A stretch of 64,000 bases of DNA from Hoylesella marshii DSM 16973 = JCM 13450 (GTDB lineage Bacteria; Bacteroidota; Bacteroidia; Bacteroidales; Bacteroidaceae). The stretch lies in assembly GCF_000146675.1 (NCBI RefSeq), contig NZ_GL397214.1:2316112-2380111 (forward strand), in the 5' to 3' direction. Position numbers and translations under genes: made by a program. Of the stretch, positions 46,066-57,377 are shown in pieces; position 1 is the stretch's first letter; each line of letters opens with the position of its first letter. The notes beneath the pieces are model-generated. The model saw only the letters and a list, made by a program, of their open reading frames with translations, was not told the origin of the DNA and did no database searches.

Positions 46066-46694
46066 TGGAAGTTAACGTATTGAATATTAATGGTCAGGAG
46101 ACCGGAAGAAAGGTTACGTTAAACGAATCTATCTTTGCCATTGAACCCAATGACCACGTTCTTTACTTAGCAGTAAAGCAGTATTTGGCTAATCAACGCC
46201 AAGGTACGGCTAAGACGAAAGAGAGAAGCGAAATGAGCGGTTCTACCCGTAAATTGGGACGTCAGAAAGGTGGCGGCGGTGCACGTCGCGGTGACATCAA
46301 CTCTCCCTTGCTCGTAGGTGGTGCTCGTGTGTTTGGTCCTAAGCCTCGCGATTATGGCTTTAAACTGAACCGGAAAGTAAAAGTTTTAGCTCGCAAGAGT
46401 GCACTATCATACAAGGCACAGGAGAATGCTATCATTGTCGTTGAGGATTTTGATATAGAGACGCCAAAGACAAAAGATTTTATAAATATTACTAAAAATC
46501 TTAACGTTGACGGGCGAAAATTACTTCTCGTTTTGCCAAAAGAGAATAAAAATGTATATTTGTCGGCTCGTAACTTGCAGCGTTCTGAGGTTATGTCCGC
46601 ATCTACACTCAATTCTTATAAGATTTTGAATGCAGATGTATTGGTCGTAACCGAAAATTCGTTGAAAGTAATTGACGGCATCTTAACAAAATAA
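46065..46694 (+). CDS. rplD: 50S ribosomal protein L4
   Basis: 209 aa. The exit-tunnel loop [19 protein letters not shown] is intact. In E. coli L4 is the S10-operon autoregulator; no such leader can be judged here. Confidence 0.97.
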   Translation: MEVNVLNINGQETGRKVTLNESIFAIEPNDHVLYLAVKQYLANQRQGTAKTKERSEMSGSTRKLGRQKGGGGARRGDINSPLLVGGARVFGPKPRDYGFKLNRKVKVLARKSALSYKAQENAIIVVEDFDIETPKTKDFINITKNLNVDGRKLLLVLPKENKNVYLSARNLQRSEVMSASTLNSYKILNADVLVVTENSLKVIDGILTK

Positions 46695-46713
46695 TAGGAA
46701 GGACGTATAAAGT

Positions 46714-47007
46714 ATGGCATTTATCATAAAACCATTGGTCACTGAGAAGATGACCAAGATTACAGACAAGTTCGCAAATCGTTATGGTTTCATTGTTCGC
46801 CCTGAAGCAAACAAACTTCAGATCAAGAGTGAAATCGAAAGTCTGTATCATGTTACGGTAGTCGCTGTGAATACTGCCCGCTATGCAGGTAAGCGTTCTG
46901 CCCGTTATACTAAAGCCGGATTGATTAAAGGTCAAAAGCCTGCTTTTAAGAAGGCAATCGTAACCCTGAAAGAGGGTGAGACCATAGATTTTTACAGCAA
47001 TATTTAA
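46714..47007 (+). CDS. rplW: 50S ribosomal protein L23
   Basis: 97 aa, at the tunnel exit where SRP and trigger factor dock. KPLVTEKMTKI and RPEANKLQIKSEIE are typical. Confidence 0.97.
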   Translation: MAFIIKPLVTEKMTKITDKFANRYGFIVRPEANKLQIKSEIESLYHVTVVAVNTARYAGKRSARYTKAGLIKGQKPAFKKAIVTLKEGETIDFYSNI

Positions 47008-47014
47008 ATAAACA

Positions 47015-47839
47015 ATGGCAGTACGTAAATTAAAACCGGTTACTCCGGGACAAAGACACAAGATTATTGGCACGTTCGAGGATATTACTGCATCCGTGCC
47101 AGAGAAGTCTCTCGTTTACGGTAAACGTTCTACCGGTGGGCGAAACAACACCGGTAAGATGACTGTCCGTTATATTGGCGGAGGTCATAAGAAGAAGTAT
47201 CGTTTTATCGACTTCAAACGTGAGAAAGATGGTGTTCCAGCTGTAGTAAAAACAATTGAGTACGATCCGAACCGCTCGGCGCGTATCGCATTGTTGTATT
47301 ACGCTGATGGTGAAAAACGTTACATTATTGCTCCTAACGGCTTGCAGGTCGGTGCAACCTTGATGTCAGGAAAGGATGCGGCACCAGAGATTGGTAATAC
47401 GCTTCCTTTGGCTAACATCCCCGTCGGTACGGTAATTCATAATATTGAATTGCGTCCGGGACAAGGTGCGTTGCTCGTTCGTTCGGCTGGTAACTTCGCT
47501 CAGCTTACTTCTCGTGAAGGCAGTTATTGTGTGATTAAGCTCCCTTCTGGCGAGACTCGCCAGATTCTGAGTGCTTGTAAAGCAACTGTCGGTAGTGTAG
47601 GAAACTCCGACCATGCATTGGAACAGTCCGGTAAGGCCGGTCGTTCTCGCTGGTTGGGACGTCGTCCTCATAACCGTGGTGTTGTCATGAACCCTGTAGA
47701 TCACCCGATGGGTGGTGGTGAAGGACGTCAGTCCGGTGGACATCCCCGCTCGCGTAAGGGTCTGTATGCAAAAGGTCTTAAGACTCGTGCACCGAAGAAG
47801 CTTTCTAACAAGTATATAATTGAAAGAGCTAACAAATAA
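47015..47839 (+). CDS. rplB: 50S ribosomal protein L2
   Basis: 274 aa. Needed for subunit joining and peptidyl transfer. [19 protein letters not shown], and the C-terminal [14 protein letters not shown] with the conserved His. Confidence 0.98.
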   Translation: MAVRKLKPVTPGQRHKIIGTFEDITASVPEKSLVYGKRSTGGRNNTGKMTVRYIGGGHKKKYRFIDFKREKDGVPAVVKTIEYDPNRSARIALLYYADGEKRYIIAPNGLQVGATLMSGKDAAPEIGNTLPLANIPVGTVIHNIELRPGQGALLVRSAGNFAQLTSREGSYCVIKLPSGETRQILSACKATVGSVGNSDHALEQSGKAGRSRWLGRRPHNRGVVMNPVDHPMGGGEGRQSGGHPRSRKGLYAKGLKTRAPKKLSNKYIIERANK

Positions 47840-47857
47840 CTTAAACAAGAGTAGAGT

Positions 47858-48124
47858 ATGAGTCGTTCATTAAAAAAAGGTCCATATATCAACGTGTCAC
47901 TTGAAAAGAAGATTCTCGCAATGAATGAAAGTGGCAAGAAGAGTGTTGTGAAAACATGGGCCAGGGCTTCAATGATTTCCCCCGATTTTGTGGGGCATTC
48001 CGTTGCTGTCCATAACGGAAATAAATTTATCCCTGTTTACATTACCGAGAATATGGTAGGACATAAACTTGGTGAGTTCTCTCCTACGCGTCGATTCGGC
48101 GGGCATTCGGGAAATAGAAAGTAA
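47858..48124 (+). CDS. rpsS: 30S ribosomal protein S19
   Basis: 88 aa; [11 protein letters not shown] start and [19 protein letters not shown] end are diagnostic. Sits in the 30S head. Confidence 0.97.
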   Translation: MSRSLKKGPYINVSLEKKILAMNESGKKSVVKTWARASMISPDFVGHSVAVHNGNKFIPVYITENMVGHKLGEFSPTRRFGGHSGNRK

Positions 48125-48155
48125 GCGGGTTATAACCATTTAAAGAAAATGAATA

Positions 48156-48563
48156 ATGGGAGCAAGAAAACATATATCAGCTGAAAAAAGAAAAGAGGCT
48201 CTAAAGAGTTTGTATTTTGCAAAGCTCAAGGGAGTTCCTTCTTCCCCGCGTAAGATGCGCTATGTTGTAGATATGATTCGTGGCATGGAAGTGAACCGTG
48301 CTTTGGGAGTTTTGAGATTCTCTAAGAAACAAGCTGCAGCAGATGTAGAAAAACTGTTGCGTTCAGCCATTGCTAATTGGGAGAATAAAACCGAGCGTAA
48401 GGCAGAAGATGGAGAACTCTATGTTTCAAAGGTCTTCGTAGATGAAGGCGTTACGATGAAGCGTATGAGACCAGCACCTCAAGGTCGTGGTTACAGAATT
48501 CGTAAGCGTAGTAACCATGTTACACTGTTTGTTGATGCCAAAAATAACGAAGATAAACAATAA
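48156..48563 (+). CDS. rplV: 50S ribosomal protein L22
   Basis: 135 aa, lining the exit tunnel. [14 protein letters not shown] and the tunnel hairpin [18 protein letters not shown] are intact. Confidence 0.97.
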   Translation: MGARKHISAEKRKEALKSLYFAKLKGVPSSPRKMRYVVDMIRGMEVNRALGVLRFSKKQAAADVEKLLRSAIANWENKTERKAEDGELYVSKVFVDEGVTMKRMRPAPQGRGYRIRKRSNHVTLFVDAKNNEDKQ

Positions 48564-48568
48564 ATAGA

Positions 48569-49300
48569 ATGGGACAGAAAGTAAATCCAATAAGCAACCG
48601 TTTAGGTATTATCCGTGGTTGGGATTCAAATTGGTTCGGAGGCAAGAGCTTCGGAGATAACCTCATCGAGGACAGGAAAATCCGTAAGTATCTCAACGAA
48701 CGTTTGGCAAAGGCGAGTCTATCACGTATTGTCATCGAACGAACTTTGAAACTCGTTACCATTACTATTTGTACTGCCCGTCCGGGTATTGTTATCGGTA
48801 AAGGCGGACAGGATGTTGATAAACTGAAAGAAGAGCTGAAAAAACTCTACGATAAAGAAATTCAAATCAACATTTTTGAAGTTAAGAAACCCGAACTTGA
48901 TGCGAATATCGTTGGCAACAATATTGCCCGCCAGGTAGAAGGAAAGATTGCTTACCGTCGTGCTATTAAGATGGCGATTGCCAATACGATGCGCGCTGGT
49001 GCAGAAGGTATTAAAGTGCAAATTACCGGTCGTCTGAATGGTGCAGAAATGGCACGTAAGGAAATGTTTAAAGAGGGACGTACACCCTTGCATACTTTCC
49101 GTGCAGACATTGATTACTGTCAGACCGAAGCCTTAACGAAGGTCGGACTGTTGGGTATTAAGGTATGGATCTGCCGTGGAGAAGTCTATGGTGAGTGTGA
49201 CCTTACTCCTAATTTCGCTCAAGAAAAACAAAGTGCCGGCCGTACACAAGGTGGCGGACGTTCGGGAAGAGGTAATCGTAAGAGAAACAGTAACCGTTAA
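48569..49300 (+). CDS. rpsC: 30S ribosomal protein S3
   Basis: 243 aa. KH domain with [17 protein letters not shown], then the S3 C-terminal domain ([12 protein letters not shown]) at the mRNA entry. The C-terminal tail is Gly/Arg/Asn-rich. Confidence 0.97.
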   Translation: MGQKVNPISNRLGIIRGWDSNWFGGKSFGDNLIEDRKIRKYLNERLAKASLSRIVIERTLKLVTITICTARPGIVIGKGGQDVDKLKEELKKLYDKEIQINIFEVKKPELDANIVGNNIARQVEGKIAYRRAIKMAIANTMRAGAEGIKVQITGRLNGAEMARKEMFKEGRTPLHTFRADIDYCQTEALTKVGLLGIKVWICRGEVYGECDLTPNFAQEKQSAGRTQGGGRSGRGNRKRNSNR

Positions 49301-49314
49301 AAGTAGAAGCTATC

Positions 49315-49743
49315 ATGTTACAGCCAAAAAGAGTAAAATATAGAAGACCTCAAGACGGGCGCGGTAATAAAGGAAACGCGAGCAGAGGCACACAATTGGC
49401 TTTCGGTTCATTCGGCATCAAAACACTTGAGGCAAAATGGATTGACAGCCGCCAGATTGAGGCTGCCCGTGTGGCCGTAAACCGTTATATGCAACGTGAA
49501 GGTCAGGTCTGGATACGTATATTCCCAGATAAACCCATTACTCGTAAACCTGCCGATGTCCGTATGGGTAAAGGTAAAGGTGACGTTGCGGGGTGGGTGG
49601 CACCGGTTACACCGGGTCGCATCCTCTTTGAAGTGGAAGGCGTTTCATTTGATGTTGCTAAAGAGGCATTGCGTCTTGCAGCACAGAAATTGCCTGTCAA
49701 AACAAAGTTTATTGTTAGACGTGATTACGATAAAAACGCTTAA
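49315..49743 (+). CDS. rplP: 50S ribosomal protein L16
   Basis: 142 aa, at the A-site/5S interface. [11 protein letters not shown] start and [20 protein letters not shown] are diagnostic. Confidence 0.98.
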   Translation: MLQPKRVKYRRPQDGRGNKGNASRGTQLAFGSFGIKTLEAKWIDSRQIEAARVAVNRYMQREGQVWIRIFPDKPITRKPADVRMGKGKGDVAGWVAPVTPGRILFEVEGVSFDVAKEALRLAAQKLPVKTKFIVRRDYDKNA

Positions 49744-49745
49744 TT

Positions 49746-49940
49746 ATGAAGATGAAAGAAATAAAGGAATTTGAGACCAAGGATTTGGTTGAGAAATTGG
49801 AGCATACGACAGAGGAACTGAATAAAATGAAGTTTAATCATCATGTTACTCCACTTGAGAATCCATCGCAGATTAAGGCTACTCGTCGTGATATTGCACG
49901 TATGAAGACAGAACTCCGTCAGAGAGAACTTAATAAATAA
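49746..49940 (+). CDS. rpmC: 50S ribosomal protein L29
   Basis: 64 aa, two-helix protein at the tunnel exit; KEFETKDLVEKLEHTTEEL and RRDIARMKTELRQRE fit. It begins 3 bases after rplP. Confidence 0.95.
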   Translation: MKMKEIKEFETKDLVEKLEHTTEELNKMKFNHHVTPLENPSQIKATRRDIARMKTELRQRELNK

Positions 49941-49951
49941 CAATGGTATAG

Positions 49952-50209
49952 ATGGAAACAAGAAACTTAAGAAAAGTAAGAACGGGTGTCGTTACAAGCA
50001 ACAAGATGGATAAAACCATTGTTATTGCATCGAAGTTCAAAGAGAAGCACCCGATATATGGTAAGTTTGTTCAAAAGACAAAGAAATACCATGTGCATGA
50101 TGAGAAGAACGAGGCGAACGTAGGTGATATGGTTCAAATCATGGAAACTCGTCCTCTGTCTAAAACAAAGAGATGGAGATTAGTTCAAATAATCGAAAAA
50201 GCGAAGTAA
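49952..50209 (+). CDS. rpsQ: 30S ribosomal protein S17
   Basis: 85 aa OB-fold; [14 protein letters not shown] and [12 protein letters not shown] are conserved. Confidence 0.97.
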   Translation: METRNLRKVRTGVVTSNKMDKTIVIASKFKEKHPIYGKFVQKTKKYHVHDEKNEANVGDMVQIMETRPLSKTKRWRLVQIIEKAK

Positions 50210-50212
50210 ATT

Positions 50213-50578
50213 ATGATACAAGCAGAATCAAGACTTACAGTATGTGATAACAGTGGCGCACGCGAGGCTCTCTGTATTCGTGTCCTCGGTGGTACCGGTC
50301 GCCGTTATGCTAGTGTGGGGGATATTATTGTCGTTTCTGTCAAGAGCGTAATTCCCTCAGGTGATTTGAAAAAAGGTGCAGTATCTAAGGCTTTGATTGT
50401 TCGCACGAAGAAAGAAATCCGTCGTGCTGATGGCTCTTATATTCGATTTGACGACAATGCTTGTGTATTGTTGAATAATGCGGGTGAGCTTCGTGGTAGC
50501 CGCATCTTCGGTCCTGTAGCTCGTGAGCTTCGTGCCGTGAATATGAAGGTTGTTTCTTTGGCACCCGAGGTTCTTTAA
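50213..50578 (+). CDS. rplN: 50S ribosomal protein L14
   Basis: 121 aa; [20 protein letters not shown] and [13 protein letters not shown] are diagnostic. Forms an intersubunit bridge and binds the RsfS silencing factor in other bacteria. Confidence 0.98.
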   Translation: MIQAESRLTVCDNSGAREALCIRVLGGTGRRYASVGDIIVVSVKSVIPSGDLKKGAVSKALIVRTKKEIRRADGSYIRFDDNACVLLNNAGELRGSRIFGPVARELRAVNMKVVSLAPEVL

Positions 50579-50603
50579 ATAAACTAAAAACAGGAATTAC
50601 GAA

Positions 50604-50924
50604 ATGAACAAAATTCATATAAGAAAAGGTGATGAGGTTATCATACTCGCCGGTAAAAACAAAGGTGAGAAAGGTAAAATACTCAAAGTCTTAGTCGACA
50701 AGCAACGTGCTATCGTAGAGGGTATGAATATGGTTTCTAAGAGTATGAAGCCATCTGCAAAGAACCCGCAGGGAGGCATTGTTCGACAAGAGGCTCCTAT
50801 ACACATCTCTAATTTAAGTTTGATAGACCCCAAGAGTGGCAAAGCTACTCGTATCGGCATCTCTGTAAAAGAAGATGGTACAAAGGTTCGTATCGCTAAA
50901 AAATCTGGGGAGGAAATAAAATAA
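50604..50924 (+). CDS. rplX: 50S ribosomal protein L24
   Basis: 106 aa KOW-domain assembly initiator; [20 protein letters not shown] is the KOW motif. Stop overlaps the rplE start by one base. Confidence 0.96.
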   Translation: MNKIHIRKGDEVIILAGKNKGEKGKILKVLVDKQRAIVEGMNMVSKSMKPSAKNPQGGIVRQEAPIHISNLSLIDPKSGKATRIGISVKEDGTKVRIAKKSGEEIK

Positions 50925-51478
50925 TGGATACAGCACAGTTAAAGAAAATCTATGCGGAGCGTATCGCTCCGGCATTACAGAAGGAATTTAATTATTCTTC
51001 GACAATGCAGATTCCTGTCTTGAAGAAAATCGTGATTAATCAAGGATTGGGCGATGCTACTCAAGACAAGAAAATTGTTGATGTTGCCATTAATGAAATT
51101 TCTGCCGTCGCAGGCCAGAAAGCTGTGGCAACTTTCTCTAAGAAAGATATTGCCAATTTTAAGCTTCGTAAGAAAATGCCTATTGGTGTGATGGTGACAT
51201 TACGTCGTGAGCGGATGTACGAATTCTTTGAGAAATTAATTCGTGTAGCCCTTCCACGTATTCGTGACTTTAAGGGAATTGAAAGTAAGTTTGATGGCCG
51301 TGGTAATTATACCTTGGGAATCACCGAACAGATTATCTTCCCTGAGATTAATATTGATGCGATAGACCGTATCCAAGGTATGAACATTACTTTTGTAACA
51401 TCTGCCAAGACAGATGAAGAGGGGTATGCTTTACTGAAGGCATTCGGTCTTCCTTTTAAGAACGCTAAAAACGATTAA
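50924..51478 (+). CDS. rplE: 50S ribosomal protein L5
   Basis: 184 aa 5S rRNA binder; [14 protein letters not shown] and [15 protein letters not shown] are typical. Confidence 0.97.
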   Translation: MDTAQLKKIYAERIAPALQKEFNYSSTMQIPVLKKIVINQGLGDATQDKKIVDVAINEISAVAGQKAVATFSKKDIANFKLRKKMPIGVMVTLRRERMYEFFEKLIRVALPRIRDFKGIESKFDGRGNYTLGITEQIIFPEINIDAIDRIQGMNITFVTSAKTDEEGYALLKAFGLPFKNAKND

Positions 51479-51483
51479 AAGAT

Positions 51484-51786
51484 ATGGCAAAAGAGTCAAT
51501 GAAAGCTCGCGAAGTGAAACGTGCACGATTGGTGGCACGTTATGCGGAGAAACGTGCAGCCTTGAAGAAGATTATTGCAACTTCCAATGACATTACTGCT
51601 GCTTATGAGGCTGCTCGTAAGTTGCAGAGTATTCCGAAAAATGCAAATCCCATTCGTCTGCACAACCGTTGTAAAGTGACCGGACGTCCAAAAGGATATA
51701 TCCGACAGTTTGGTCTTTCGCGTATCCAATTTAGGGAAATGGCATCGGCCGGTTTAATTCCCGGGGTAAAGAAAGCCAGCTGGTAG
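51484..51786 (+). CDS. rpsN: 30S ribosomal protein S14 (zinc-free form)
   Basis: 100 aa. [21 protein letters not shown] and the C-terminal [11 protein letters not shown]. It retains a single Cys in place of the CxxC pairs, so it is the long C-minus form. A 60-base gap follows. Confidence 0.96.
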   Translation: MAKESMKAREVKRARLVARYAEKRAALKKIIATSNDITAAYEAARKLQSIPKNANPIRLHNRCKVTGRPKGYIRQFGLSRIQFREMASAGLIPGVKKASW

Positions 51787-51846
51787 AAAAAGAAAATTAC
51801 ACTTTAATATTGTCGGGGATGTCCCGATTAATTAAACATTTTTTAT

Positions 51847-52242
51847 ATGACAGATCCAATAGCAGATTATCTGACAAGACTTAGGAATGCAATTATGGCA
51901 CATCATCGTGTCGTTGAGGTTCCTGCGTCGAACTTGAAGAAAGAAATCACAAAGATTCTCTTCGAGAAAGGTTACATATTGAATTACAAATTCATTGAAG
52001 ATGGCCCTCAAGGATTGATTAAGGTTGCCTTAAAGTATAATCCTACTACGAAATCGAGTGCCATTAAGTGTCTGAAACGCGTCTCTACGCCCGGTTTGCG
52101 TAAGTATACCGGTTATAAAGACATGCCGAGAGTAATTAACGGATTGGGTATAGCCATTATATCCACATCTCAGGGAGTAATGACAAACAAGGAAGCTGTT
52201 GATCTCAAGATCGGCGGTGAGGTGCTTTGTTATGTTTATTAA
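51847..52242 (+). CDS. rpsH: 30S ribosomal protein S8
   Basis: 131 aa; TDPIADYLTRLRNAI start and ISTSQGVMTNKEA end are diagnostic. In E. coli S8 is the spc-operon autoregulator. Confidence 0.98.
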   Translation: MTDPIADYLTRLRNAIMAHHRVVEVPASNLKKEITKILFEKGYILNYKFIEDGPQGLIKVALKYNPTTKSSAIKCLKRVSTPGLRKYTGYKDMPRVINGLGIAIISTSQGVMTNKEAVDLKIGGEVLCYVY

Positions 52243-52258
52243 TTGGAGGAATTAGAAT

Positions 52259-52825
52259 ATGTCACGAATAGGAAATTTACCAATTAGCATCCCTTCGGGT
52301 GTAACCGTTTCACAAAAAGACGGTATTGTTAGTGTTAAAGGCCCTAAGGGCGAACTTTCACAGAAAGTAGACTCCTCTATTAAAGTAAATATTGGCACTG
52401 ACCAGATTGTTTTTGAAGTAGATGCGAATAGTCCTGTTAATATCAAGCAGAAACAGGCTTTTCATGGTTTATACCGCTCACTGATTAATAATATGGTCAT
52501 TGGAGTAAGTGAAGGTTATAAGAAAGTATTGGAATTGGTTGGCGTAGGATACCGTGTTTCTAATCAGGGAAATCTGATAGAGTTTACATTGGGATATACA
52601 CACCCCATTTTTATCCAATTGCCGAATGAGGTCAAAGTGGAGACAAAATCCGAGAGGAATCAGAATCCTCTTTTAATCTTGGAGTCTTGCAATAAGGAGC
52701 TGTTGGGGCTTATCTGTGCTAAGATTCGTTCTTTCCGCAAGCCAGAACCTTATAAAGGTAAAGGTATATTGTTCCAGGGTGAAGTTATTCGCAGAAAATC
52801 TGGTAAGTCTGCTTCGGCCAAATAA
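52259..52825 (+). CDS. rplF: 50S ribosomal protein L6
   Basis: 188 aa; two L6 repeats, with MSRIGNLPISIPSGV start and RSFRKPEPYKGKGI. A GGAGG-like site (ATTGGAGGA) lies upstream, unusual for this genome. Confidence 0.97.
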   Translation: MSRIGNLPISIPSGVTVSQKDGIVSVKGPKGELSQKVDSSIKVNIGTDQIVFEVDANSPVNIKQKQAFHGLYRSLINNMVIGVSEGYKKVLELVGVGYRVSNQGNLIEFTLGYTHPIFIQLPNEVKVETKSERNQNPLLILESCNKELLGLICAKIRSFRKPEPYKGKGILFQGEVIRRKSGKSASAK

Positions 52826-52846
52826 CTTAAATAATTATTTGTAATT

Positions 52847-53191
52847 ATGACAACAAAGAAAGTAGAAAGACGAATCAAGATTAAATATAGAATTCGTAAG
52901 AACGTTAATGGAACTGCAGAACGCCCTCGCATGAGTGTATTTCGTAGTAATAAACAAATCTATGTTCAAATAATCAATGATTTGACCGGCCAGACTCTTG
53001 CATCTGCATCTTCATTAGGGATGGAAACCATGCCGAAGATTCAACAAGCACAGAAAGTGGGCGAATTGGTAGCAGAGAAGGCACAGGCCGCAGGTATCAC
53101 CACCGTAGTCTTCGACCGTAATGGATATCTCTATCATGGCCGTGTAAAAGAATTGGCTGATGCAGCCCGTAAGGGAGGACTTAATTTCTAA
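52847..53191 (+). CDS. rplR: 50S ribosomal protein L18
   Basis: 114 aa 5S rRNA binder; [17 protein letters not shown] and [20 protein letters not shown] are typical. Confidence 0.97.
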   Translation: MTTKKVERRIKIKYRIRKNVNGTAERPRMSVFRSNKQIYVQIINDLTGQTLASASSLGMETMPKIQQAQKVGELVAEKAQAAGITTVVFDRNGYLYHGRVKELADAARKGGLNF

Positions 53192-53197
53192 ACGATT

Positions 53198-53710
53198 ATG
53201 GCAATGAATAGAGTAAAAATAAATAGTGATGTTGAGTTGAAAGACAAGTTAGTTGCCATCAACCGCGTTACGAAAGTAACAAAGGGTGGCCGTACTTTCA
53301 CATTTGCTGCCATCGTTGTTGTTGGTGATGGTAACGGTGTCATTGGCTGGGGACTTGGTAAAGCCGGTGAAGTAACGGCGGCTATTGCAAAGGGCGTAGA
53401 ATCGGCCAAAAAGAATTTGGTGAAAGTTCCTATACTGAAAGGAACTATACCTCATGAGATGGAAGTTTCTTACGATGGTGCTAAGGTCTTTTTAAGGCCT
53501 GCAGCAGCCGGTACAGGAATGGTTGCCGGAGGTGCAATGCGTGCCGTGCTGGAGAGTGCCGGAGTAACGGACGTTCTTGCAAAGTCTAAAGGTAGCAGTA
53601 ATCCGCATAATTTGGTAAAGGCTACGATATTGGCTCTTAGTCAAATGCGTGATGCTTATATTGTTGCCGGTGATCGTGGTATCAGTATGGATAAAGTATT
53701 TAGAGGATAA
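53198..53710 (+). CDS. rpsE: 30S ribosomal protein S5
   Basis: 170 aa; dsRBD-like [21 protein letters not shown] and the C-terminal domain ([19 protein letters not shown]). Has roles in accuracy and mRNA unwinding. Confidence 0.98.
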   Translation: MAMNRVKINSDVELKDKLVAINRVTKVTKGGRTFTFAAIVVVGDGNGVIGWGLGKAGEVTAAIAKGVESAKKNLVKVPILKGTIPHEMEVSYDGAKVFLRPAAAGTGMVAGGAMRAVLESAGVTDVLAKSKGSSNPHNLVKATILALSQMRDAYIVAGDRGISMDKVFRG

Positions 53711-53723
53711 GGAGAAACAGTAT

Positions 53724-53900
53724 ATGGCAACAATAAAGATCAAACAGATTAAGAGTAAGATAGGTGCCCCAGTAGACCAAAAGCGCACTTTGCAAGCCTT
53801 GGGCCTGCGCAGAATCTCACAAGTTGTTGAGAAAGAAGATTCTCCTGTTCTTCGGGGTATGATTCGTAAAGTTCACCATTTGGTGACTGTTGTTGAATAG
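53724..53900 (+). CDS. rpmD: 50S ribosomal protein L30
   Basis: 58 aa from the ATG at 53724; the longer frame reaches back into rpsE and is not credible. [20 protein letters not shown] and the [10 protein letters not shown] end are diagnostic. Confidence 0.95.
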   Translation: MATIKIKQIKSKIGAPVDQKRTLQALGLRRISQVVEKEDSPVLRGMIRKVHHLVTVVE

Positions 53901-53922
53901 TTTATCTTTTAAAAGAACGATT

Positions 53923-54369
53923 ATGAAATTAAATAATTTACGGCCGGCAGAAGGCTCCACACATTCACGTCGTCGTATCGGTAGAGGAACAGGTTCTGGA
54001 CTTGGAGGTACTTCTACTCGTGGACATAAAGGTGCCAAGGCTCGTTCCGGTTATAAGAGGAAAATTGGATTTGAAGGTGGTCAGATGCCTTTACAGCGTC
54101 GTGTGCCCAAAGCCGGATTCAAAAATATCAATCACAAGGAGTATGTGGCTGTCAATATTTCAAAATTACAAAAGCTTGCTGAGGAAAAGAATCTCACCAA
54201 GATCGGTCTGCTTGAGTTAAAAGAGGCGGGTCTTACGAATGGTAAGATGTTGGTGAAGATTCTCGGCAACGGTGTTTTGAAAGCAAAGTTGGATGTAGAG
54301 GCCAATGCTTTTTCTAAGACTGCTGAAGAAGCTATTAAGGCAGTAGGTGGTAATGCAACAATAATCTAA
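53923..54369 (+). CDS. rplO: 50S ribosomal protein L15
   Basis: 148 aa from ATG 53923. Gly/Arg-rich N-terminal arm [20 protein letters not shown] reaches into 23S r[17 protein letters not shown] is conserved. Confidence 0.97.
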   Translation: MKLNNLRPAEGSTHSRRRIGRGTGSGLGGTSTRGHKGAKARSGYKRKIGFEGGQMPLQRRVPKAGFKNINHKEYVAVNISKLQKLAEEKNLTKIGLLELKEAGLTNGKMLVKILGNGVLKAKLDVEANAFSKTAEEAIKAVGGNATII

Positions 54370-54373
54370 GACA

Positions 54374-55708
54374 ATGAAGAAATTAATTGAGACACTAAGG
54401 AACTGTTGGAAGATTGAGGATTTGCGTCAGCGTATCCTTATCACGCTTCTATTTACGGCTATTTACCGTTTTGGCTCGTTTGTGGTACTTCCCGGTATCA
54501 ACCCGAGTCAGTTGGAAAAGTTACAGTCGCAAACCAGTGGCGGATTGATGTCACTTTTGGATATGTTCTCTGGTGGGGCATTTTCTAATGCTTCTATCTT
54601 CGCGTTAGGTATTATGCCCTATATCTCAGCTTCGATTGTCATGCAGATTCTTGCCGTTGCTGTACCTTATTTCCAAAAGATGCAGCGCGAAGGTGAAAGT
54701 GGCCACAAGAAGATTAATTGGTATACACGTATCCTGACGGTAGCTATCCTATTGTTCCAGGCTCCTTCGTATCTGATTAATCTGAAGTTGCAAGCAGAAA
54801 GTGCACTTGCGGGTGTTTCATGGCAGGTCTTCATGATTCCAGCAACCATTATTTTGGCTGCCGGGAGTATGTTTATCCTATGGTTGGGTGAACGTATTAC
54901 CGATAAAGGTATAGGTAACGGAATATCTATCATTATTATGATTGGTATTATTGCTCGTTTACCTCAAGCCTTTATTCAGGAGGTTAGTTCACGTTTTACA
55001 GCTATCACCGGTGGTGGCCTTGTGATGTTTATCATAGAAATTTTGATTCTTTATGCTGTTGTCTGTGCTGCGATATTGTTGGTGCAGGGAACACGAAGAG
55101 TTCCGGTTCAATATGCAAAACGTCTTGTGGGTAATACCCAATATGGAGGTGCTCGACAGTATATCCCGTTGAAACTATTTGCTGCTAATGTGATGCCAAT
55201 TATCTTTGCACAAGCATTGATGTTCATTCCACTGACTGTTGTGAGATATTCTTCTGGCAGTGCAGGAACTTTGCTTAGTTCATTGATGGACAATCGGAGT
55301 CTACTATATAATATAGTATATGTGATTCTGATTTTGGCTTTCACCTATTTCTATACGGCAATAACCCTTAATCCGCATCAGATGGCAGAAGATATGAAGC
55401 GTAACAATGGCTTTATACCGGGTGTTAAGCCTGGGCATGATACCGCTGAATATATAGATACCATTATGACTCGAATTACTTTGCCGGGAGCTCTGTTTAT
55501 TGCATTTATTGCCATTATGCCCGCATTGGCAGGTCTGTTAAATGTACAACAGGGATTTTCGCAGTTCTTCGGAGGGACATCTCTCTTGATTCTCGTTGGT
55601 GTTGTGATGGATACATTGCAACAAATTGAGTCTCATTTGATGATGCGGCATTATGACGGTCTGTTGAATGCTGGACGTACTCGCAACAGTAACATGTCTG
55701 CCTACTAA
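54374..55708 (+). CDS. secY: Preprotein translocase subunit SecY
   Basis: 444 aa with ten membrane helices. Forms the inner-membrane channel with SecE and SecG. FGSFVVLPGINPSQL and MFSGGAFSNASIFALGIMPYISASI are the TM1-TM2 signatures; the C5 loop with the SecA contact (VQGTRRVPVQYAKR) and GFIPGVKPG are present. Four bases after rplO. Confidence 0.98.
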   Translation: MKKLIETLRNCWKIEDLRQRILITLLFTAIYRFGSFVVLPGINPSQLEKLQSQTSGGLMSLLDMFSGGAFSNASIFALGIMPYISASIVMQILAVAVPYFQKMQREGESGHKKINWYTRILTVAILLFQAPSYLINLKLQAESALAGVSWQVFMIPATIILAAGSMFILWLGERITDKGIGNGISIIIMIGIIARLPQAFIQEVSSRFTAITGGGLVMFIIEILILYAVVCAAILLVQGTRRVPVQYAKRLVGNTQYGGARQYIPLKLFAANVMPIIFAQALMFIPLTVVRYSSGSAGTLLSSLMDNRSLLYNIVYVILILAFTYFYTAITLNPHQMAEDMKRNNGFIPGVKPGHDTAEYIDTIMTRITLPGALFIAFIAIMPALAGLLNVQQGFSQFFGGTSLLILVGVVMDTLQQIESHLMMRHYDGLLNAGRTRNSNMSAY

Positions 55709-55722
55709 AGTACTTCAGAAGA

Positions 55723-56523
55723 ATGAAAATATTTCTGAAGACGGACGATGAGATAGAATTGATGCGACGTGCAAACCAACTTGTTGGACGTACGTTGGGT
55801 GAATTAGCAAAGCATATCAAGCCAGGTGTAACGACTCTCTACTTGGATAAAATAGCGGAAGAGTTTATTCGAGACAATGGAGCGATTCCAACGTTCAAGA
55901 ATTTTCCTAATCCACTTGGAGAACCGTTTCCTGCAAGCATCTGTACCTCTGTCAATGAAGTCGTTGTTCATGGAATACCGGATGAGAAAACGGTGTTGAA
56001 AGAGGGCGATATTATTTCGATTGATTGCGGAACGTTGCTCGACGGTTTTAATGGAGATTCATGTTATACCTTTTGTGTGGGTGAGGTTTCTCCTGAAATC
56101 ACACAATTGCTGAAGACCACAAAGGAGTCTCTCTATTTGGGTATTGAGGCTGCAACGGCAGGAAAGCATTTAGGCGATATAGGACAAGCGATTCAAGACC
56201 ATTGTGAGACGCAAGGTTATGGTATCGTGCGTGAACTAACGGGTCATGGAATAGGTCGTGAAATGCATGAGGCACCTCAAGTACCGAATTATGGGAAATG
56301 TGGCAACGGCGTATTGCTGAAAGCAGGAATGTGTATAGCTATTGAACCGATGGTAACATTGGGTAGTCGCCATATTTGTATGATGCCTGATCGTTGGACA
56401 ATCTGTACACAAGACAGAAAACCTGCTTGTCACTTCGAACACACCATTGCTATAAGAAAGGGCAGACCTGAAATTTTATCGTCGTTTGAAGAAGTAGAAC
56501 GTTTAGAAGGAATAATAGATTAA
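55723..56523 (+). CDS. map: Methionine aminopeptidase, second copy
   Basis: 266 aa, type I, without the N-terminal extension of the copy at 25284. Metal ligands in [32 protein letters not shown], and CHFEHTIAI. It sits between secY and infA, where many bacteria carry their only map gene, so this is probably the housekeeping copy. Confidence 0.95.
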   Translation: MKIFLKTDDEIELMRRANQLVGRTLGELAKHIKPGVTTLYLDKIAEEFIRDNGAIPTFKNFPNPLGEPFPASICTSVNEVVVHGIPDEKTVLKEGDIISIDCGTLLDGFNGDSCYTFCVGEVSPEITQLLKTTKESLYLGIEAATAGKHLGDIGQAIQDHCETQGYGIVRELTGHGIGREMHEAPQVPNYGKCGNGVLLKAGMCIAIEPMVTLGSRHICMMPDRWTICTQDRKPACHFEHTIAIRKGRPEILSSFEEVERLEGIID

Positions 56524-56525
56524 AT

Positions 56526-56744
56526 ATGGCAAAACAGTCCGCAATAGAACAAGATGGAACAATTGTAGAGGCTCTTTCCAATGCAATGTTTCGGGTAGAA
56601 TTGGAGAATGGTTGTCCCATTACAGCGCATATCTCAGGTAAGATGAGAATGCACTATATTAAAATCCTGCCGGGTGACAAAGTAAAGATAGAGATGAGTC
56701 CTTATGATTTGACAAAAGGAAGAATCGTATTTAGATACAAATAA
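56526..56744 (+). CDS. infA: Translation initiation factor IF-1
   Basis: 72 aa OB-fold protein that blocks the A site during initiation. [19 protein letters not shown] and [15 protein letters not shown] are diagnostic. Two bases between the map stop and its ATG. Confidence 0.98.
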   Translation: MAKQSAIEQDGTIVEALSNAMFRVELENGCPITAHISGKMRMHYIKILPGDKVKIEMSPYDLTKGRIVFRYK

Positions 56745-56754
56745 ATTAAAGTAT

Positions 56755-56871
56755 ATGAAGACAAGAGCATCGTTAAAGAAACGCACACCCGACTGTAAGA
56801 TTGTTCGTCGTAAAGGTCGCTTGTTCGTTATCAACAAGAAGAACCCTAAGTATAAGTTACGTCAGGGCTAA
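56755..56871 (+). CDS. rpmJ: 50S ribosomal protein L36
   Basis: 38 aa, [14 protein letters not shown]... ending NPKYKLRQG. Too short for most ORF filters but in its normal place after infA. One Cys only, so it is the zinc-free (C-minus) form, in line with S14 and L33 of this genome. Confidence 0.97.
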   Translation: MKTRASLKKRTPDCKIVRRKGRLFVINKKNPKYKLRQG

Positions 56872-56946
56872 TTCAATTTGTAATGAGTAGGTATTCTCCT
56901 GCTCCCTAACAAGAATAGTTTAACTTTATCAAATTAATTATTAACA

Positions 56947-57327
56947 ATGGCAATAAGAATTGTTGGAGTAGATTTGCCCCAGAATAAGCGTGGCGAAATC
57001 GCATTGACCTATGTCTATGGCATCGGTCGAAGTAGTTCAGCAAAGATATTGGATAAAGCCGGCGTAAGCCGCGACTTGAAGGTCAGCGAGTGGACTGACG
57101 ACCAAGCAGCTAAAATCCGTGGAATTATCAGCGCTGAATTCAAAGTTGAAGGTGACCTTCGCACAGAGGTTCAAATGAATATCAAACGACTGATGGATAT
57201 TGGTTGTTATCGTGGAGTTCGTCATCGTAACGGTCTTCCTGTACGCGGTCAAAGCACGAAGAACAATGCTCGTACCCGTAAGGGAAAGAAGAAGACTGTT
57301 GCTAATAAGAAGAAAGCTACTAAATAG
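56947..57327 (+). CDS. rpsM: 30S ribosomal protein S13
   Basis: 126 aa; [19 protein letters not shown] start and [20 protein letters not shown] are diagnostic. Contacts the P-site tRNA in the 30S head. Confidence 0.98.
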   Translation: MAIRIVGVDLPQNKRGEIALTYVYGIGRSSSAKILDKAGVSRDLKVSEWTDDQAAKIRGIISAEFKVEGDLRTEVQMNIKRLMDIGCYRGVRHRNGLPVRGQSTKNNARTRKGKKKTVANKKKATK

Positions 57328-57377
57328 CATTTAACGGAGAGTTGAAAGTAAGGAGTGAACAGAGTCAGACTCTGATA

